This document shows, in pieces, positions 27,022 through 36,887 of a stretch of DNA of 64,000 nt; position 1 is the stretch's first letter; every line of letters starts with the position of its first letter. Below the pieces are notes generated by a model. It was given only the letters and a program-made list of their open reading frames with translations, made no database searches and was not told the DNA's origin. A program made the position numbers and the translations under genes. The stretch is taken from positions 1 to 64,000 of the forward strand of contig JAWWBR010000003.1 in assembly GCA_033720855.1 (NCBI GenBank). The letters are read 5' to 3'. Source of the stretch: SMXQ01 sp033720855. GTDB lineage: Bacteria; Pseudomonadota; Alphaproteobacteria; SMXQ01.

Positions 27022-28147
27022 GCTCGGCAGCGATCACGTGAGCGGGTCGGGTGGTGTCCTGACCATCGACCTCGATGCCATCGCCGTAAATTACCGGCTG
27101 CTTTCCGACCGCTCCGGCCCGCGGGCGGAATGCGGCGCGGTGGTCAAGGCCGATGCCTACGGGCTCGGTCTCGAGCCCGTCGCCGTCACCCTTTGGCAGG
27201 CCGGCTGCCGCAGCTTCTTCGTCGCCCTGCCCGAAGAAGGCCTCGCCTTGCGGGCCTGCCTTTCCGATGCGGCGATCATCGTCTTCAATGGTGTCGACGC
27301 GGACAGTGCCGGTGATATGGCGGCCGCCGGGCTCGTCCCCGTCCTGAACCACCTAGGGCAGGTCGAGGCGTGGAGGGCCCGGGCCCAGGCCGAGGGAACC
27401 GATTTGCCGGCGATCCTACACCTGGATACGGGAATGAACCGCCTGGGACTGAGTGAAGCGGATGCCCGGGCCCTGGCGGGCACCTCCGGCGCGACAGAGG
27501 GGCTCGACGTCACCGCGGTGATGAGCCACCTCGCCTGCGCCGAAGAGCCCAATCACCCCTTGAACGAGGAGCAGCGCGCGCGCTTCATGGCGGGCCGGGA
27601 CAGTCTCGCCCCTCTGGGAGCGATGAAAGCGAGCCTCGCCAACTCCTCAGGCGTCTTTCTCGGCTCGCGATTCCACTTCGACCTGGTTCGGCCAGGCGCC
27701 GCCATCTACGGCCTGAATCCGATCCCGTCGGGCCCCAACCCCATGTCGCAAGTCGTTAAATTACAAGGAAAAATCCTGCAAACCCGTATGATTGACACCC
27801 CTTCGACCGTTGGCTATGGTGCCACCCACCGGGCGGAGAGCGGGCAGCGCATCGCGACCCTCGGGCTAGGCTATGCCGATGGTTTTCTCCGTTCTCTGTC
27901 CAATTCGGCCAGCGCCTTTGTCGGCGGCGTCCGGGTTCCCGTTGTAGGGCGCGTCTCCATGGATCTCATCACCGTAGACGTTACCGCCGTCCCCGAAGAG
28001 GCCACCCGTCCCGGTGATTTCGTCGACATCATTGGCCCCGAACACACGGCGGATGCCTTGGCGCGGGAGGCCGGCACCATCGGCTACGAAATCCTCTCGG
28101 CACTGGGCGGGCGTTTCCAGAGACACTACGTGGGCGGCGCGTCATGA
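27008..28147 (+). CDS. alr: Alanine racemase
   Basis: Alr makes D-alanine for peptidoglycan with PLP. The 379-residue protein has the PLP lysine motif AVVKADAYGLGL, HLDTGMNRLGL, the RPGAAIYG turn, and the second-domain catalytic Tyr in STVGYGATHRA, followed by GRVSMDLITVDVT. The ATG at 27008 lies inside the end of dnaB; a GTG at 27039 is the alternative and would remove eleven residues. It overlaps mlaE by ATGA. Confidence 0.95.
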   Translation: MSRSRLGSDHVSGSGGVLTIDLDAIAVNYRLLSDRSGPRAECGAVVKADAYGLGLEPVAVTLWQAGCRSFFVALPEEGLALRACLSDAAIIVFNGVDADSAGDMAAAGLVPVLNHLGQVEAWRARAQAEGTDLPAILHLDTGMNRLGLSEADARALAGTSGATEGLDVTAVMSHLACAEEPNHPLNEEQRARFMAGRDSLAPLGAMKASLANSSGVFLGSRFHFDLVRPGAAIYGLNPIPSGPNPMSQVVKLQGKILQTRMIDTPSTVGYGATHRAESGQRIATLGLGYADGFLRSLSNSASAFVGGVRVPVVGRVSMDLITVDVTAVPEEATRPGDFVDIIGPEHTADALAREAGTIGYEILSALGGRFQRHYVGGAS

Positions 28148-28950
28148 GCCTCGCGGCCCCCGAAAATCATCTCCTGATCCGTGTCTTGTCGTCGGTCGGA
28201 CGCGTGTTCCTGAACTTTCTCGGGGCCGTGGGCCGGCTCTCCGTATTCACCGGCAATGCCTTGCTCCACTGCGTAACGCCACCCTTCTATTTTCGTCTGG
28301 TGATCCGGCAGATGATCGACATCGGGTATTACTCCCTCCCGGTCGTCGGATTGACGGCGATCTTTACCGGGATGGTCTTGGCGTTGCAGAGCTACTCCGG
28401 TTTTTCGAGGTTCTCCGCGGAGGGCGCGGTGGCCACGGTGGTGGTGCTGTCGATGACCCGGGAGCTCGGCCCGGTCCTTGCCGGTCTCATGGTGGCGGGA
28501 CGGATCGGCGCCTCGATGGCGGCGGAGATCGGTACCATGAAGGTCACCGAGCAGATTGACGCGCTGACCACACTCTCGACCAACCCATACAAATATCTTG
28601 TCGCGCCCCGCCTGATTGCCGGCCTCACAATGATGCCCCTCCTCGTACTCGTCGCCGACATCATCGGCGTTTTCGGCGGCTTCTTGATCGGCGTGAACAA
28701 ACTCGATTTCAACCCCGCCAATTACCTGACCCAGACCTTCGAATTCCTGGAAACCAAGGATGTCGTCTCGGGCCTGACCAAGGCCGCGGCGTTCGGCTTC
28801 GTGATTTCCCTGATGGGCTGCTACCACGGTTACAATTCCCGGGGCGGCGCCCAGGGGGTCGGCACCGCGACCATCAACGCGGTGGTCTCGTCGCTGATCC
28901 TCATCCTGATCCTGAACTACATCATCACGGAGCTCTTCTTCGCGCGATGA
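28144..28950 (+). CDS. mlaE: MlaE-family lipid ABC transporter permease
   Basis: Permease of an Mla-type phospholipid transporter that maintains outer-membrane lipid asymmetry. The 268-residue protein has about six helices and the family stretches GMVLALQSYSGFSRFSAEGAV, LTRELGPVLAGLMVAGRIGASMAAEIGTMKVTEQIDAL and CYHGYNSRGGAQGVGTATINAVV. It overlaps alr and mlaF by four bases each. MlaD, the periplasmic substrate-binding partner, is not encoded in the window. Confidence 0.94.
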   Translation: MSLAAPENHLLIRVLSSVGRVFLNFLGAVGRLSVFTGNALLHCVTPPFYFRLVIRQMIDIGYYSLPVVGLTAIFTGMVLALQSYSGFSRFSAEGAVATVVVLSMTRELGPVLAGLMVAGRIGASMAAEIGTMKVTEQIDALTTLSTNPYKYLVAPRLIAGLTMMPLLVLVADIIGVFGGFLIGVNKLDFNPANYLTQTFEFLETKDVVSGLTKAAAFGFVISLMGCYHGYNSRGGAQGVGTATINAVVSSLILILILNYIITELFFAR

Positions 28951-29723
28951 ATACCGAGATCCCGAAAATCCGGCTTCGTGGCGTCTGCAAGGCGTTCGGT
29001 CCCAAGGTGGTTCTGGACGGGGTTGACCTCGACGTCGCGGTCGGTGAATCCGTCGTCGTCATCGGCGGGTCGGGAACCGGAAAGTCGGTCCTGATCAAAT
29101 GTATCTTGGGCATCCTGCAGCCCGACGCCGGCCTGATCGAGATCGACGGTGTGGACGTTTCGGAACTCAACGGCGCCGAGCGTGAAGAGCTTATGACAAA
29201 GTTCGGCATGCTGTTTCAGGGTTCGGCCTTATTCGACAGCCTGCACGTCTGGGAGAATGTCGCCTTTGGGCTGATCCAGGCGCAGGGCGTGGATCGCGAC
29301 GCGGCGCGCACGATCGCGCTGCAGAAGCTCGCCGCGGTGGGCCTGGGGCCCGAGGTCGGCATGCTGTACCCCGCCGAACTGTCCGGCGGCATGAAGAAGC
29401 GAGTCGCCCTTGCCCGCGCCATCGCCACCGAACCGGAGATCATATTCTTCGACGAACCCACCACCGGACTCGATCCCATCATGGGTGACGTCATCAACGA
29501 TCTCATCGTCAAATGCGTGCGCGAACTGGGTGCGACGACCCTGTCCATCACCCACGACCTGGCCAGCGCCCGAAAGATCGCCGATCGCATCGCCATGCTC
29601 CATGGCGGAAAAATCATCTGGCAGGGGCCGGTCTCGGAAATCGACGATTCCGGAAACCCGTATGTCGATCAGTTCATTCACGGCCGGGCCGAAGGCCCCA
29701 TTGAGATGCAGGTCTCGACATGA
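28947..29723 (+). CDS. mlaF: Mla-type lipid ABC transporter ATP-binding protein
   Basis: ATPase subunit that pairs with the permease just upstream. The 258-residue protein has Walker A IGGSGTGKSVLIK, the signature ELSGGMKKRVALARA, Walker B IIFFDEPTTGLDPI, and the switch His in LSITHDLASA. The GMKKR form of the signature is typical of MlaF. It overlaps mlaE as ATGA and is followed after 48 bases by radA. Confidence 0.95.
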   Translation: MNTEIPKIRLRGVCKAFGPKVVLDGVDLDVAVGESVVVIGGSGTGKSVLIKCILGILQPDAGLIEIDGVDVSELNGAEREELMTKFGMLFQGSALFDSLHVWENVAFGLIQAQGVDRDAARTIALQKLAAVGLGPEVGMLYPAELSGGMKKRVALARAIATEPEIIFFDEPTTGLDPIMGDVINDLIVKCVRELGATTLSITHDLASARKIADRIAMLHGGKIIWQGPVSEIDDSGNPYVDQFIHGRAEGPIEMQVST

Positions 29724-29771
29724 CCCAGATGGTGCGGCGCCGAGACAAGCGGAACCGATCGCGAGGATAGC

Positions 29772-31265
29772 ATGGCCCGGGCCGCAACGCGCTACGTCTG
29801 CCAGGAATGCGGGACCGAACACCGAAAATGGGCCGGGCGCTGCGAGGGATGCGGCGCGTGGAACGCCATTGTCGAGGAGGTCGTGAGCGGGGGAACGGCG
29901 GCTGCCCGGCGAAAGGCGTCATCAGGAACGCGCCTTGATCTCGAGGGCCTCAAGGGCGAAGGCGCGGCTCCCCGCCGGCGTTTGACCGGTATCGGAGAGT
30001 TCGACCGGGTGCTCGGTGGCGGCCTGGTCCCCGGGTCGGCCGTTTTGGTGGCCGGCGACCCCGGCATCGGCAAATCGACGCTCCTGCTGCAGGTAAGCGC
30101 CGCGCTGTCGAAGGCGGGTACCGAGGATCCGCGGGATGCGGTCTACGTCTCCGGTGAAGAGGCGACGGATCAGCTGCGTATGCGGGCCGCGCGCACGGGC
30201 CTTGGCGAGGCGAACGTGGCCCTGGCGGCGGCAACTTCGGTGAACGACGTGATCGCAACCCTGGAGGCTTTGCCGCCGGACCAACGTCCGGCCTTGCTGG
30301 TCATCGACTCGATTCAGACCATGTACCTGAACGAACTCGACTCTGCCCCCGGTTCGGTCACTCAGGTTCGCGGCGCCGCCCAGGCATTGATCGCCTTCGC
30401 CAAGCGCGCCGCCCTTGCCGTGATCCTGGTCGGCCACGTCACCAAGGAGGGGCAAATCGCCGGCCCCCGGGTGCTCGAACACATGGTCGATACCGTGCTC
30501 TATTTCGAGGGCGAACGCGGGCAGCAGTTCCGCATATTGCGGGCGGTTAAGAACCGGTTCGGCCCAACTGATGAAATCGGCGTTTTCGAGATGACGGACG
30601 GCGGCCTCGGCGAAGTCAAAAACCCCTCGGCGATGTTTCTCGGTCTTGGCGCCGATGCCGCCGGCCCCGGCGGCGGGCCGGTGCCGGGCGCCGCGGTGTT
30701 TGCGGGGATCGAAGGCACCCGGCCGGTCCTGGTGGAGATTCAGGCCCTGGTTGCCGCCTCCTCCCTGGCCGCGCCGCGGCGCGCCGTGGTCGGGTGGGAT
30801 TCCGCCCGCCTGGCCATGGTCGTCGCGGTATTGGATGCGCGTTGTGGCCTCAATCTTTCCGGTCAGGACATCTATCTCAGCGTCGCCGGCGGGTTACGGA
30901 TCTCCGAGCCGGCAGCCGACCTTGCCGTGGCCGCCGCGCTGGTGTCCGCGCTCAGTGATCGCCCCGCGCCCGAGGCCACCCTTTTCTTCGGCGAGGTCGC
31001 CCTGTCGGGGGAGGTCCGGCCGGTCAGCGGTCGGGAGGGACGCATTCGAGAGGCCCGGAAGCTCGGATTCCGGCGGGCCGTGGTGCCGCCCGGCAAGGAT
31101 GGGGGTTCGAGGCTCGAGGAAGAACATTTCGAAATCACCGAAATCAAGGCCATCGGGGAATTGCTTGCCCTTTTCGGCGCCAGCCCGCAACACGGCCGCG
31201 AGCGCGGGGTCGAGCGCATGGGCCGCTTCGGTCGCGAGAACAGTGGCCGGGGCGGCAGGATTTAG
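29772..31265 (+). CDS. radA: DNA repair protein RadA (Sms)
   Basis: RadA promotes branch migration in recombinational repair. The 497-residue protein has the N-terminal zinc finger CQECGTEHRKWAGRCEGCGAW, a RecA-like ATPase with Walker A GDPGIGKSTLLLQ, the RadA-specific KNRFGPTDEIGVFEM motif, and a C-terminal LonC-like domain. The C-terminus adds an Arg/Gly-rich tail of about 25 residues. It precedes cvpA by 13 bases. Confidence 0.97.
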   Translation: MARAATRYVCQECGTEHRKWAGRCEGCGAWNAIVEEVVSGGTAAARRKASSGTRLDLEGLKGEGAAPRRRLTGIGEFDRVLGGGLVPGSAVLVAGDPGIGKSTLLLQVSAALSKAGTEDPRDAVYVSGEEATDQLRMRAARTGLGEANVALAAATSVNDVIATLEALPPDQRPALLVIDSIQTMYLNELDSAPGSVTQVRGAAQALIAFAKRAALAVILVGHVTKEGQIAGPRVLEHMVDTVLYFEGERGQQFRILRAVKNRFGPTDEIGVFEMTDGGLGEVKNPSAMFLGLGADAAGPGGGPVPGAAVFAGIEGTRPVLVEIQALVAASSLAAPRRAVVGWDSARLAMVVAVLDARCGLNLSGQDIYLSVAGGLRISEPAADLAVAAALVSALSDRPAPEATLFFGEVALSGEVRPVSGREGRIREARKLGFRRAVVPPGKDGGSRLEEEHFEITEIKAIGELLALFGASPQHGRERGVERMGRFGRENSGRGGRI

Positions 31266-31278
31266 GTAAACCGACGCC

Positions 31279-31920
31279 ATGTCACCGGACATCATCACCG
31301 ATATCGTCGTGATCGGCGTGATTCTCGTCTCGGGTCTGTTGGCGCTGTTCCAGGGATTCGTCAAGGAGGTGCTGTCGATCGCGAGTTGGGTCGGGGCTCT
31401 CGTGGTGACGATTTTCGGCTACGCCGCGACGTTGCCCGTCATCAAGGGCTTGATCGACTGGCCCGGGGCGACGGTGCCGATCACCATAGGCGTTCTCTTC
31501 ATCGGCAGTCTGATCTTATTCTCCATCGCCGCCCATTTCGTCTCGAAGTTGGTTCACAGCATTGGCATCGGACCACTGGACCGCACCCTGGGATTCGTAT
31601 TCGGGCTGGTCCGGGGCGTGTTGATCGTCATGGTCCTCTATATCTTCGCCAGCTACTTCGTTGCCGGCGCGGCAGAGCAGCCCCGTTGGTTCGCCAACGC
31701 ACGAACCATGCCGCTGACGGCGGCGGCGACCGCCGCCGTGGCGTCAATCCTGCCCAAGCAGTGGCGAGACAAGCTGCCGACCCTGGTCAAGCCTGCGCCG
31801 CGCGCTCAGGCGCCGGCTTCCGGCACCACCAGCACCTCGGACAAAACGCGGCCCGGCTATCCGGAAACCGACCGTAGGGGCATGGACCGCTTGATGGAAG
31901 GCGTCAGTCAGGGTAATTGA
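31279..31920 (+). CDS. cvpA: CvpA family membrane protein
   Basis: A 213-residue protein with four hydrophobic helices and the CvpA start TDIVVIGVILVSGLLALFQGFVKEVLSIASWVGAL. CvpA family proteins are linked to colicin V production and to envelope stress in E. coli; the biochemical role is not settled. It lies just upstream of purF, the same cvpA-purF order as in enterobacteria. The C-terminal 45 residues are hydrophilic and Thr/Ser-rich. Confidence 0.92.
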   Translation: MSPDIITDIVVIGVILVSGLLALFQGFVKEVLSIASWVGALVVTIFGYAATLPVIKGLIDWPGATVPITIGVLFIGSLILFSIAAHFVSKLVHSIGIGPLDRTLGFVFGLVRGVLIVMVLYIFASYFVAGAAEQPRWFANARTMPLTAAATAAVASILPKQWRDKLPTLVKPAPRAQAPASGTTSTSDKTRPGYPETDRRGMDRLMEGVSQGN

Positions 31921-31948
31921 AGGCTGAGATAGGAGTATCGAACCGCCC

Positions 31949-33421
31949 ATGAGCAAAGCCATCATCATCGACCCCTTCGAAGGCGACGCCTTTCACGACC
32001 ATTGCGGCGTGTTCGGGGTTTTCGGCCATGACGACGCCGCCGCGCTGACCGCGCTCGGCCTGCACGCCCTGCAACACCGCGGCCAGGAAGCTGCGGGAAT
32101 GGTCACCTACGACGGCAGCCATTTTCATTCCCGCCGGGGCCTAGGCCACGTTGCCGACAACTTTTCCAGCGAAGAAGCCATCGCCGGTCTCGCGGGTGCC
32201 ATGGCGATCGGTCACAATCGCTACTCCACCGCAGGGGAAACGGTCGAACGCAATATTCAGCCCCTGTTCGCGGATTTCGAATTCGGCGGCTTCGCCATTG
32301 GCCACAATGGCAACCTGACGAACGCCGTGACGCTGCGACGCGAATTGGTCAAGCGCGGCAGCCTGTTCCAGTCCACGACGGATACCGAAGTGATCATCCA
32401 CCTGATCGCCACTTCCAGCTACATCACCGTGGTCGACCGTTTCATCGATGCGCTGAAGCAGGTGGAGGGGGCCTATTCCCTGGTGGCGATGACCCAGGAC
32501 ACGCTGATCGGCGTCCGCGACCCCCTTGGCGTACGGCCGCTCGTTCTGGGCAAACTCGATTCGGCTTACATTCTCGCATCGGAAACCTGTGCCTTGGACA
32601 TCATCGGCGCGGATTTGGTGCGCGATGTCGAGCCCGGGGAAATGGTGGTGATCAGTGCCGACGGCGTGCTCAGCCTCCATCCCTTCCCGCCGCAGCCCCG
32701 ACGTCTTTGCATATTCGAATTCGTGTACTTCTCTCGACCGGACAGCGTCTCCGACCACCGCAGCATTTACGAGACACGCAAACGGATCGGTGCCGAACTG
32801 GCGCGCGAAAGCCACGTCGATGCGGACATGGTGATCCCGATTCCAGATTCCGGCGTACCCGGAGCCATCGGCTACGCTCATGAAGCCGGTGTGCCGTTCG
32901 AACTCGGCATCATCCGCAATCATTACGTCGGCCGCACCTTCATCGAGCCGTCCGACCAGATCCGGCATTTGGGGGTGAAGCTCAAGCACAATGCCAATCG
33001 CGCCCATGTCGAAGGCAAGCGCGTGATCCTGGTGGACGACAGCATCGTTCGCGGCACCACCTCGGTCAAAATCGTCGAGATGATGCGAGCGGCGGGCGCC
33101 AAGGAGGTGCATATGCGCATCGCCAGCCCGCCGACCACCAATCCTTGTTATTACGGCGTCGACACGCCGCAACGCTCGGAACTGATGGCCGCCAATATGG
33201 ACATCGAGGCCATGCGCAAGGAAATTGGCGTCGACACCCTCGCCTTTCTCTCCATGGACGGGCTTTATAGGGCCGTCGGCGAAACCGGTCGGAACGACGC
33301 CTGCCCGCAATACTGCGACGCCTGTTTTTCCGGCGACTATCCCATCCGGCTGACCGACCAGGAAGACGGCTCCCACGCGGCGCAACTTTCATTCTTGACG
33401 GAGGTTGCCGGGAAACGATGA
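31949..33421 (+). CDS. purF: Amidophosphoribosyltransferase
   Basis: PurF commits PRPP to purine synthesis by replacing pyrophosphate with glutamine-derived ammonia. The 490-residue precursor has an 18-residue propeptide before the nucleophile Cys19 in DHCGVFG, then ALQHRGQEAAG. The PRPP loop VILVDDSIVRGTT is intact. The C-terminal CPQYCDACFSGDYP matches the cluster-binding region of the [4Fe-4S] Bacillus-type enzyme. GGAG precedes the ATG. It overlaps the next SDR by ATGA. Confidence 0.97.
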   Translation: MSKAIIIDPFEGDAFHDHCGVFGVFGHDDAAALTALGLHALQHRGQEAAGMVTYDGSHFHSRRGLGHVADNFSSEEAIAGLAGAMAIGHNRYSTAGETVERNIQPLFADFEFGGFAIGHNGNLTNAVTLRRELVKRGSLFQSTTDTEVIIHLIATSSYITVVDRFIDALKQVEGAYSLVAMTQDTLIGVRDPLGVRPLVLGKLDSAYILASETCALDIIGADLVRDVEPGEMVVISADGVLSLHPFPPQPRRLCIFEFVYFSRPDSVSDHRSIYETRKRIGAELARESHVDADMVIPIPDSGVPGAIGYAHEAGVPFELGIIRNHYVGRTFIEPSDQIRHLGVKLKHNANRAHVEGKRVILVDDSIVRGTTSVKIVEMMRAAGAKEVHMRIASPPTTNPCYYGVDTPQRSELMAANMDIEAMRKEIGVDTLAFLSMDGLYRAVGETGRNDACPQYCDACFSGDYPIRLTDQEDGSHAAQLSFLTEVAGKR

Positions 33422-34152
33422 ACGCTCCCCCGGGACGTCTGGAAGGGCGCATAGCGCTGATCACCGGGGCATCGCGCGGCATCGGCGCGGCGGTCGCCAA
33501 GACTTTTGCCGCGGAAGGCGCCCACGTCATCCTCGTCGGCCGGACCCAAGGCGGGCTCGAGGACGTGGACGACGCCATCCGCGCCGCGGGCGGATCCGCC
33601 ACCCTTTTTCCCGCCGATCTCACCGATTTCGACCTTATCGACCGCATGGCGCTGGCCGTCCACGAACGCTTCGCCCGCCTCGACATTCTGGTCGGGAATG
33701 CCGGAATCCTCGGCTCTCTCACGCCTATGCACCATATCGAGCCATCCCAGTGGGACCAGGTGATGGCCGTCAACCTCACCGCCAATTGGCGCCTCATCCG
33801 GGCATTCGATCCGCTGCTGCGGCTCTCGACCGCGGGGCGGGCGGTGTTCGTCACCTCCGGGGCGGGGGACGGGCGCCACCCCTATTGGGGCGCCTATGCG
33901 GTCAGCAAGGGGGCTCTCGAGATCATGGCCAAGACCTGGGCAGCGGAACTCGAGAACACGGACATCCGGGTCAATCTGATCAATCCCGGGGGAACCCGCA
34001 CCGCCATGCGTGCCGAGGCCTTTCCCGGAGAGGATCCCGATACCTTGCCGAGCGCCGAAGAGATCGCGCAGGCATTCGTTCCCCTGGTCGAAGAGAGCTG
34101 CACCCGCAACGGGGACGTCATCAATGCGCGCGAGGTTCTCGCCGTTCGTTAG
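33418..34152 (+). CDS. Short-chain dehydrogenase/reductase downstream of purF
   Basis: A 244-residue classical SDR with TGASRGIGAAVA, VGNAGILG, a Ser in FVTSGAGDGRHPYWG and the YAVSKGAL Tyr/Lys motif. The usual NNAG is replaced by V-G-N-A-G. It overlaps purF by four bases and is the last gene before the convergent der, ten bases away. I recall this purF-SDR linkage from other Rhodospirillales; its substrate is unknown. Confidence 0.88.
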   Translation: MNAPPGRLEGRIALITGASRGIGAAVAKTFAAEGAHVILVGRTQGGLEDVDDAIRAAGGSATLFPADLTDFDLIDRMALAVHERFARLDILVGNAGILGSLTPMHHIEPSQWDQVMAVNLTANWRLIRAFDPLLRLSTAGRAVFVTSGAGDGRHPYWGAYAVSKGALEIMAKTWAAELENTDIRVNLINPGGTRTAMRAEAFPGEDPDTLPSAEEIAQAFVPLVEESCTRNGDVINAREVLAVR

Positions 34153-34161
34153 CGGACCGCT

Positions 34162-35541
34162 TTAGCCGCCCGACGCATAGGGGTTTTTTCCGCCGCGAGG
34201 GATCAGGCGGAGTGGCACACCCTCAAGCCCGAAGGAGTCTCTTAGGCCGTTTTCGAGATAGCGCAGATAGCCGGCGGGGACCATTTTCGGCCGGCTCGCG
34301 AACAGGACGAATGTCGGTGGCCTGGCCTTGGCCTGGGTGATGTAACGGAGGCGCACGCGCCGCCCGCTTACGGCCGGCGGCGGGTGACGCTGGACGAGTT
34401 CCTCCAGCCACCGGTTGAGAGTCCCCGTGGCGATCCGCCGGTTCCAGGTGTCGTAGGTCCGGAAAACGGCAGACATCAACCGGTCCAGGTTCCGTCCGGT
34501 CAACGCCGAAACGGTGACGGTGGCGACCCCCTTGATTTGCGGCAGTGATGTCTCCAGCCGGTCACGCAATTTGCCGAGGGCCCGGTCGGGGTCGGCGACG
34601 AGGTCCCATTTGTTGGCCGCGATCACCAGGGCCCGGCCTTCCTCGACCACTTGCCGCGCGATGGCGAGGTCCTGACGTTCCAACATCACCGTCGCATCGA
34701 TGACCAGGACCACCACTTCGGCGAGACGGATCGCGCGTTCGGTCTCGGCGACCGAAAGCCGTTCCAGCCTGGCCGTGACATGGGCGCGCCGGCGCAACCC
34801 CGCGGTGTCCACCAGGCGGACCGGACGCCCATCGTAATCCCAGTCCACGGGCACGGCATCGCGCGTGATGCCGGGCTCGGGCCCCGTCACCATCCGTTCG
34901 GCCCCGATCAAGCCGTTGACCAGGGTCGATTTGCCGACATTGGGCCGCCCGACTATGGCCAACCGCAGGGGGCCCGTTTCGCTTTCTTCCTGCTCCCATT
35001 CGCCGATAGGACCTTCGCCTTGCACCTCTTCGCCGGGCTCTTCGAACGGCTGGAGCGCCTCACCCAGAGCCTCGGCGAGCCCTTCCATACCGCTCCCGTG
35101 TTCCGCCGAAACCATCAGCGGATCACCCAGGCCCAGGGCGAACCCCTCAAAGGCGCCCGACCTTGCCTCGGATGACTCGCATTTGTTGGCGATGAGGATG
35201 ACCGGTGTTCCGGTTTCCCTGAGCCAATCCGCGAAATGCCGGTCGAGAGGGGTGATGCCGGCGCGCGCGTCGAACACCAAGAGTGCGACATCGGCCTGTT
35301 CCAGCGCGCCTTCCGCCTGCTGCCGCATGGCGGCCTCCACCGTGCCGGCACGCGCCTCTTCCAGGCCCGGCGTATCGAGGAGTCGGAACTCAAGATGTCC
35401 GAGGCGGCCGGTACCTTCCTGCCAGTCCCGGGTGACGCCCGGACTTGGCTCGACGATCGCCAAACGTTTGCCCACCAGGCGATTAAACAGGGTGGACTTG
35501 CCCACATTGGGACGACCGATAATCGCCACCGTCGCGGCCAT
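34162..35541 (-). CDS. der: GTPase Der (EngA)
   Basis: Der is an essential GTPase of 50S ribosome assembly with two G domains in tandem. The 459-residue protein has GRPNVGKSTLFNRLVGKR with DTPG at the N-terminus, and a second GRPNVGKSTLVNGLIG with DTAG near residue 195-245, then the KH-like C-terminal domain. The linker between the G domains is Glu-rich. It follows bamB by three bases, the usual bamB-der order. Confidence 0.97.
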   Translation of the reverse strand: MAATVAIIGRPNVGKSTLFNRLVGKRLAIVEPSPGVTRDWQEGTGRLGHLEFRLLDTPGLEEARAGTVEAAMRQQAEGALEQADVALLVFDARAGITPLDRHFADWLRETGTPVILIANKCESSEARSGAFEGFALGLGDPLMVSAEHGSGMEGLAEALGEALQPFEEPGEEVQGEGPIGEWEQEESETGPLRLAIVGRPNVGKSTLVNGLIGAERMVTGPEPGITRDAVPVDWDYDGRPVRLVDTAGLRRRAHVTARLERLSVAETERAIRLAEVVVLVIDATVMLERQDLAIARQVVEEGRALVIAANKWDLVADPDRALGKLRDRLETSLPQIKGVATVTVSALTGRNLDRLMSAVFRTYDTWNRRIATGTLNRWLEELVQRHPPPAVSGRRVRLRYITQAKARPPTFVLFASRPKMVPAGYLRYLENGLRDSFGLEGVPLRLIPRGGKNPYASGG

Positions 35542-35544
35542 GGG

Positions 35545-36873
35545 TCAACGCCAGGCGATCAGGTCGGAGTCGCGGGTCAGCAGGTAAAGGGTGTCGCGGG
35601 CAACGATCGGAGCGACTTCGACGCCATCGTCGACCTTGATCTGCCCCAGCAGGTCGCCGGTGTAGGGCGAGACGGCGAGCACGGTTTTATTGGTCCCGGC
35701 AAGGATCAAGCGGTCCCCAGCCAATACCGGGCCAGACCATGTGATCCAGTCCCGCCGCGCTTTTTCGTCCTCGTAGCGACGGAGGGACCGGCCCCATACG
35801 ATACGGCCGTCTCGACGGCTCACGCATAGGAGAACGTTATCATTGCTGACCAGATAGATGAAATCTCCGGCCACCCATGGGGTCTCGGTGGCGCCGATCG
35901 CCTGCTGCCAGACTCTCGTCCCCGAGGCAAGGGATAGGGCAACCATGACGCCGGCGTTGCTGACGGCGATAACCCGCCCCCTGTCAATGACCGGAGAGGC
36001 ACGAATATCGGCAATGGTACTGATGCCACTGGTCCGTCGGCGCTGGGAAAGAAAGTCCGACCAAGATTCACGGCCGTTATCGGCCCTCAAGCCGAACAAT
36101 TCCCCCGAGGAATAGGCGACCACCAGCGTCCCGCTCTCATAGGCGGGGGAGGCGCTTCCCAAAAGCGCAGCCTGTTCAACCGCACCGCGATGGGTCCAAA
36201 GCGGATTTCCCGTCTCGGCCTCGAGGGCATGGGTTCTGTTGTCGGTGGAAACGGCGAAGACCCGCCCGTCGGCGACGGTGGGCGCCGACCGAACCGGCGC
36301 CGAAACCTGCCGGCGCCAGAGAACCCGCCCGTCCCCTGCGTCCAATGCCAACACCTGGGCAAACCCGGTGGTCACGTACACGCGGCCGCCGAAAGCGGCC
36401 AGTCCCCCGCCCAAGGTCCCGTCCTGCTCCTCCCTCGGCCTCAGATCTCGCGCCCATAGCCGCCTGCCGCTCGCCGCATCGAACACATAGATACGGGCCA
36501 GGGCGTCGAGAACGAACAAGCGCCCCGCCTCGTCGATCACCGGTTGCGCCAGCAGACGCCGGTAGTCGGTCGAACCGCGGCCGGCACTGACCCTGAACGC
36601 CTGCCTGGGCGCCGGGGCCAATGACACGTGGTACACGGCATGGGTGGCAGATCCGGCCAGCTGCGGCCAGGCGGCATTGGCAACGGGCGGGGCGATGGCA
36701 ATTTCCCGCGTCGCCGCCTCATTGTCGACCCTGAGGTTCGATCCTTGCACCATTACCGCCAAACGTTCACCGCGGAGAGGCGGGTCTTTCGCCTGGCCAA
36801 ACGTGCAGGCACCGAGCGACACGGCGGCGAGCACCGGACAAACGACCGACAGACGCAGGGAACGGTGCCGCAT
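35545..36873 (-). CDS. bamB: Outer-membrane assembly lipoprotein BamB-like PQQ-repeat protein
   Basis: BamB is a beta-propeller lipoprotein of the BAM complex that inserts outer-membrane proteins. The 442-residue product has a lipoprotein signal with lipobox L-G-A-C and Cys at residue 23. PQQ-like repeats follow, for example IYVFDAASGRRLWARDL, VLALDAGDGRVLWRRQV and THALEAETGNPLWTHRG. It lies between a YfgM-like protein and der, the canonical context. Confidence 0.9.
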   Translation of the reverse strand: MRHRSLRLSVVCPVLAAVSLGACTFGQAKDPPLRGERLAVMVQGSNLRVDNEAATREIAIAPPVANAAWPQLAGSATHAVYHVSLAPAPRQAFRVSAGRGSTDYRRLLAQPVIDEAGRLFVLDALARIYVFDAASGRRLWARDLRPREEQDGTLGGGLAAFGGRVYVTTGFAQVLALDAGDGRVLWRRQVSAPVRSAPTVADGRVFAVSTDNRTHALEAETGNPLWTHRGAVEQAALLGSASPAYESGTLVVAYSSGELFGLRADNGRESWSDFLSQRRRTSGISTIADIRASPVIDRGRVIAVSNAGVMVALSLASGTRVWQQAIGATETPWVAGDFIYLVSNDNVLLCVSRRDGRIVWGRSLRRYEDEKARRDWITWSGPVLAGDRLILAGTNKTVLAVSPYTGDLLGQIKVDDGVEVAPIVARDTLYLLTRDSDLIAWR

Positions 36874-36887
36874 TGCCGACTCCCGAC

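Noticed and set aside
33418..34152. The SDR after purF as a FabG paralogue.
   Set aside because: It lacks the FabG-type C-terminus and NNAG; FabG is clearly the gene at 19779-20519.
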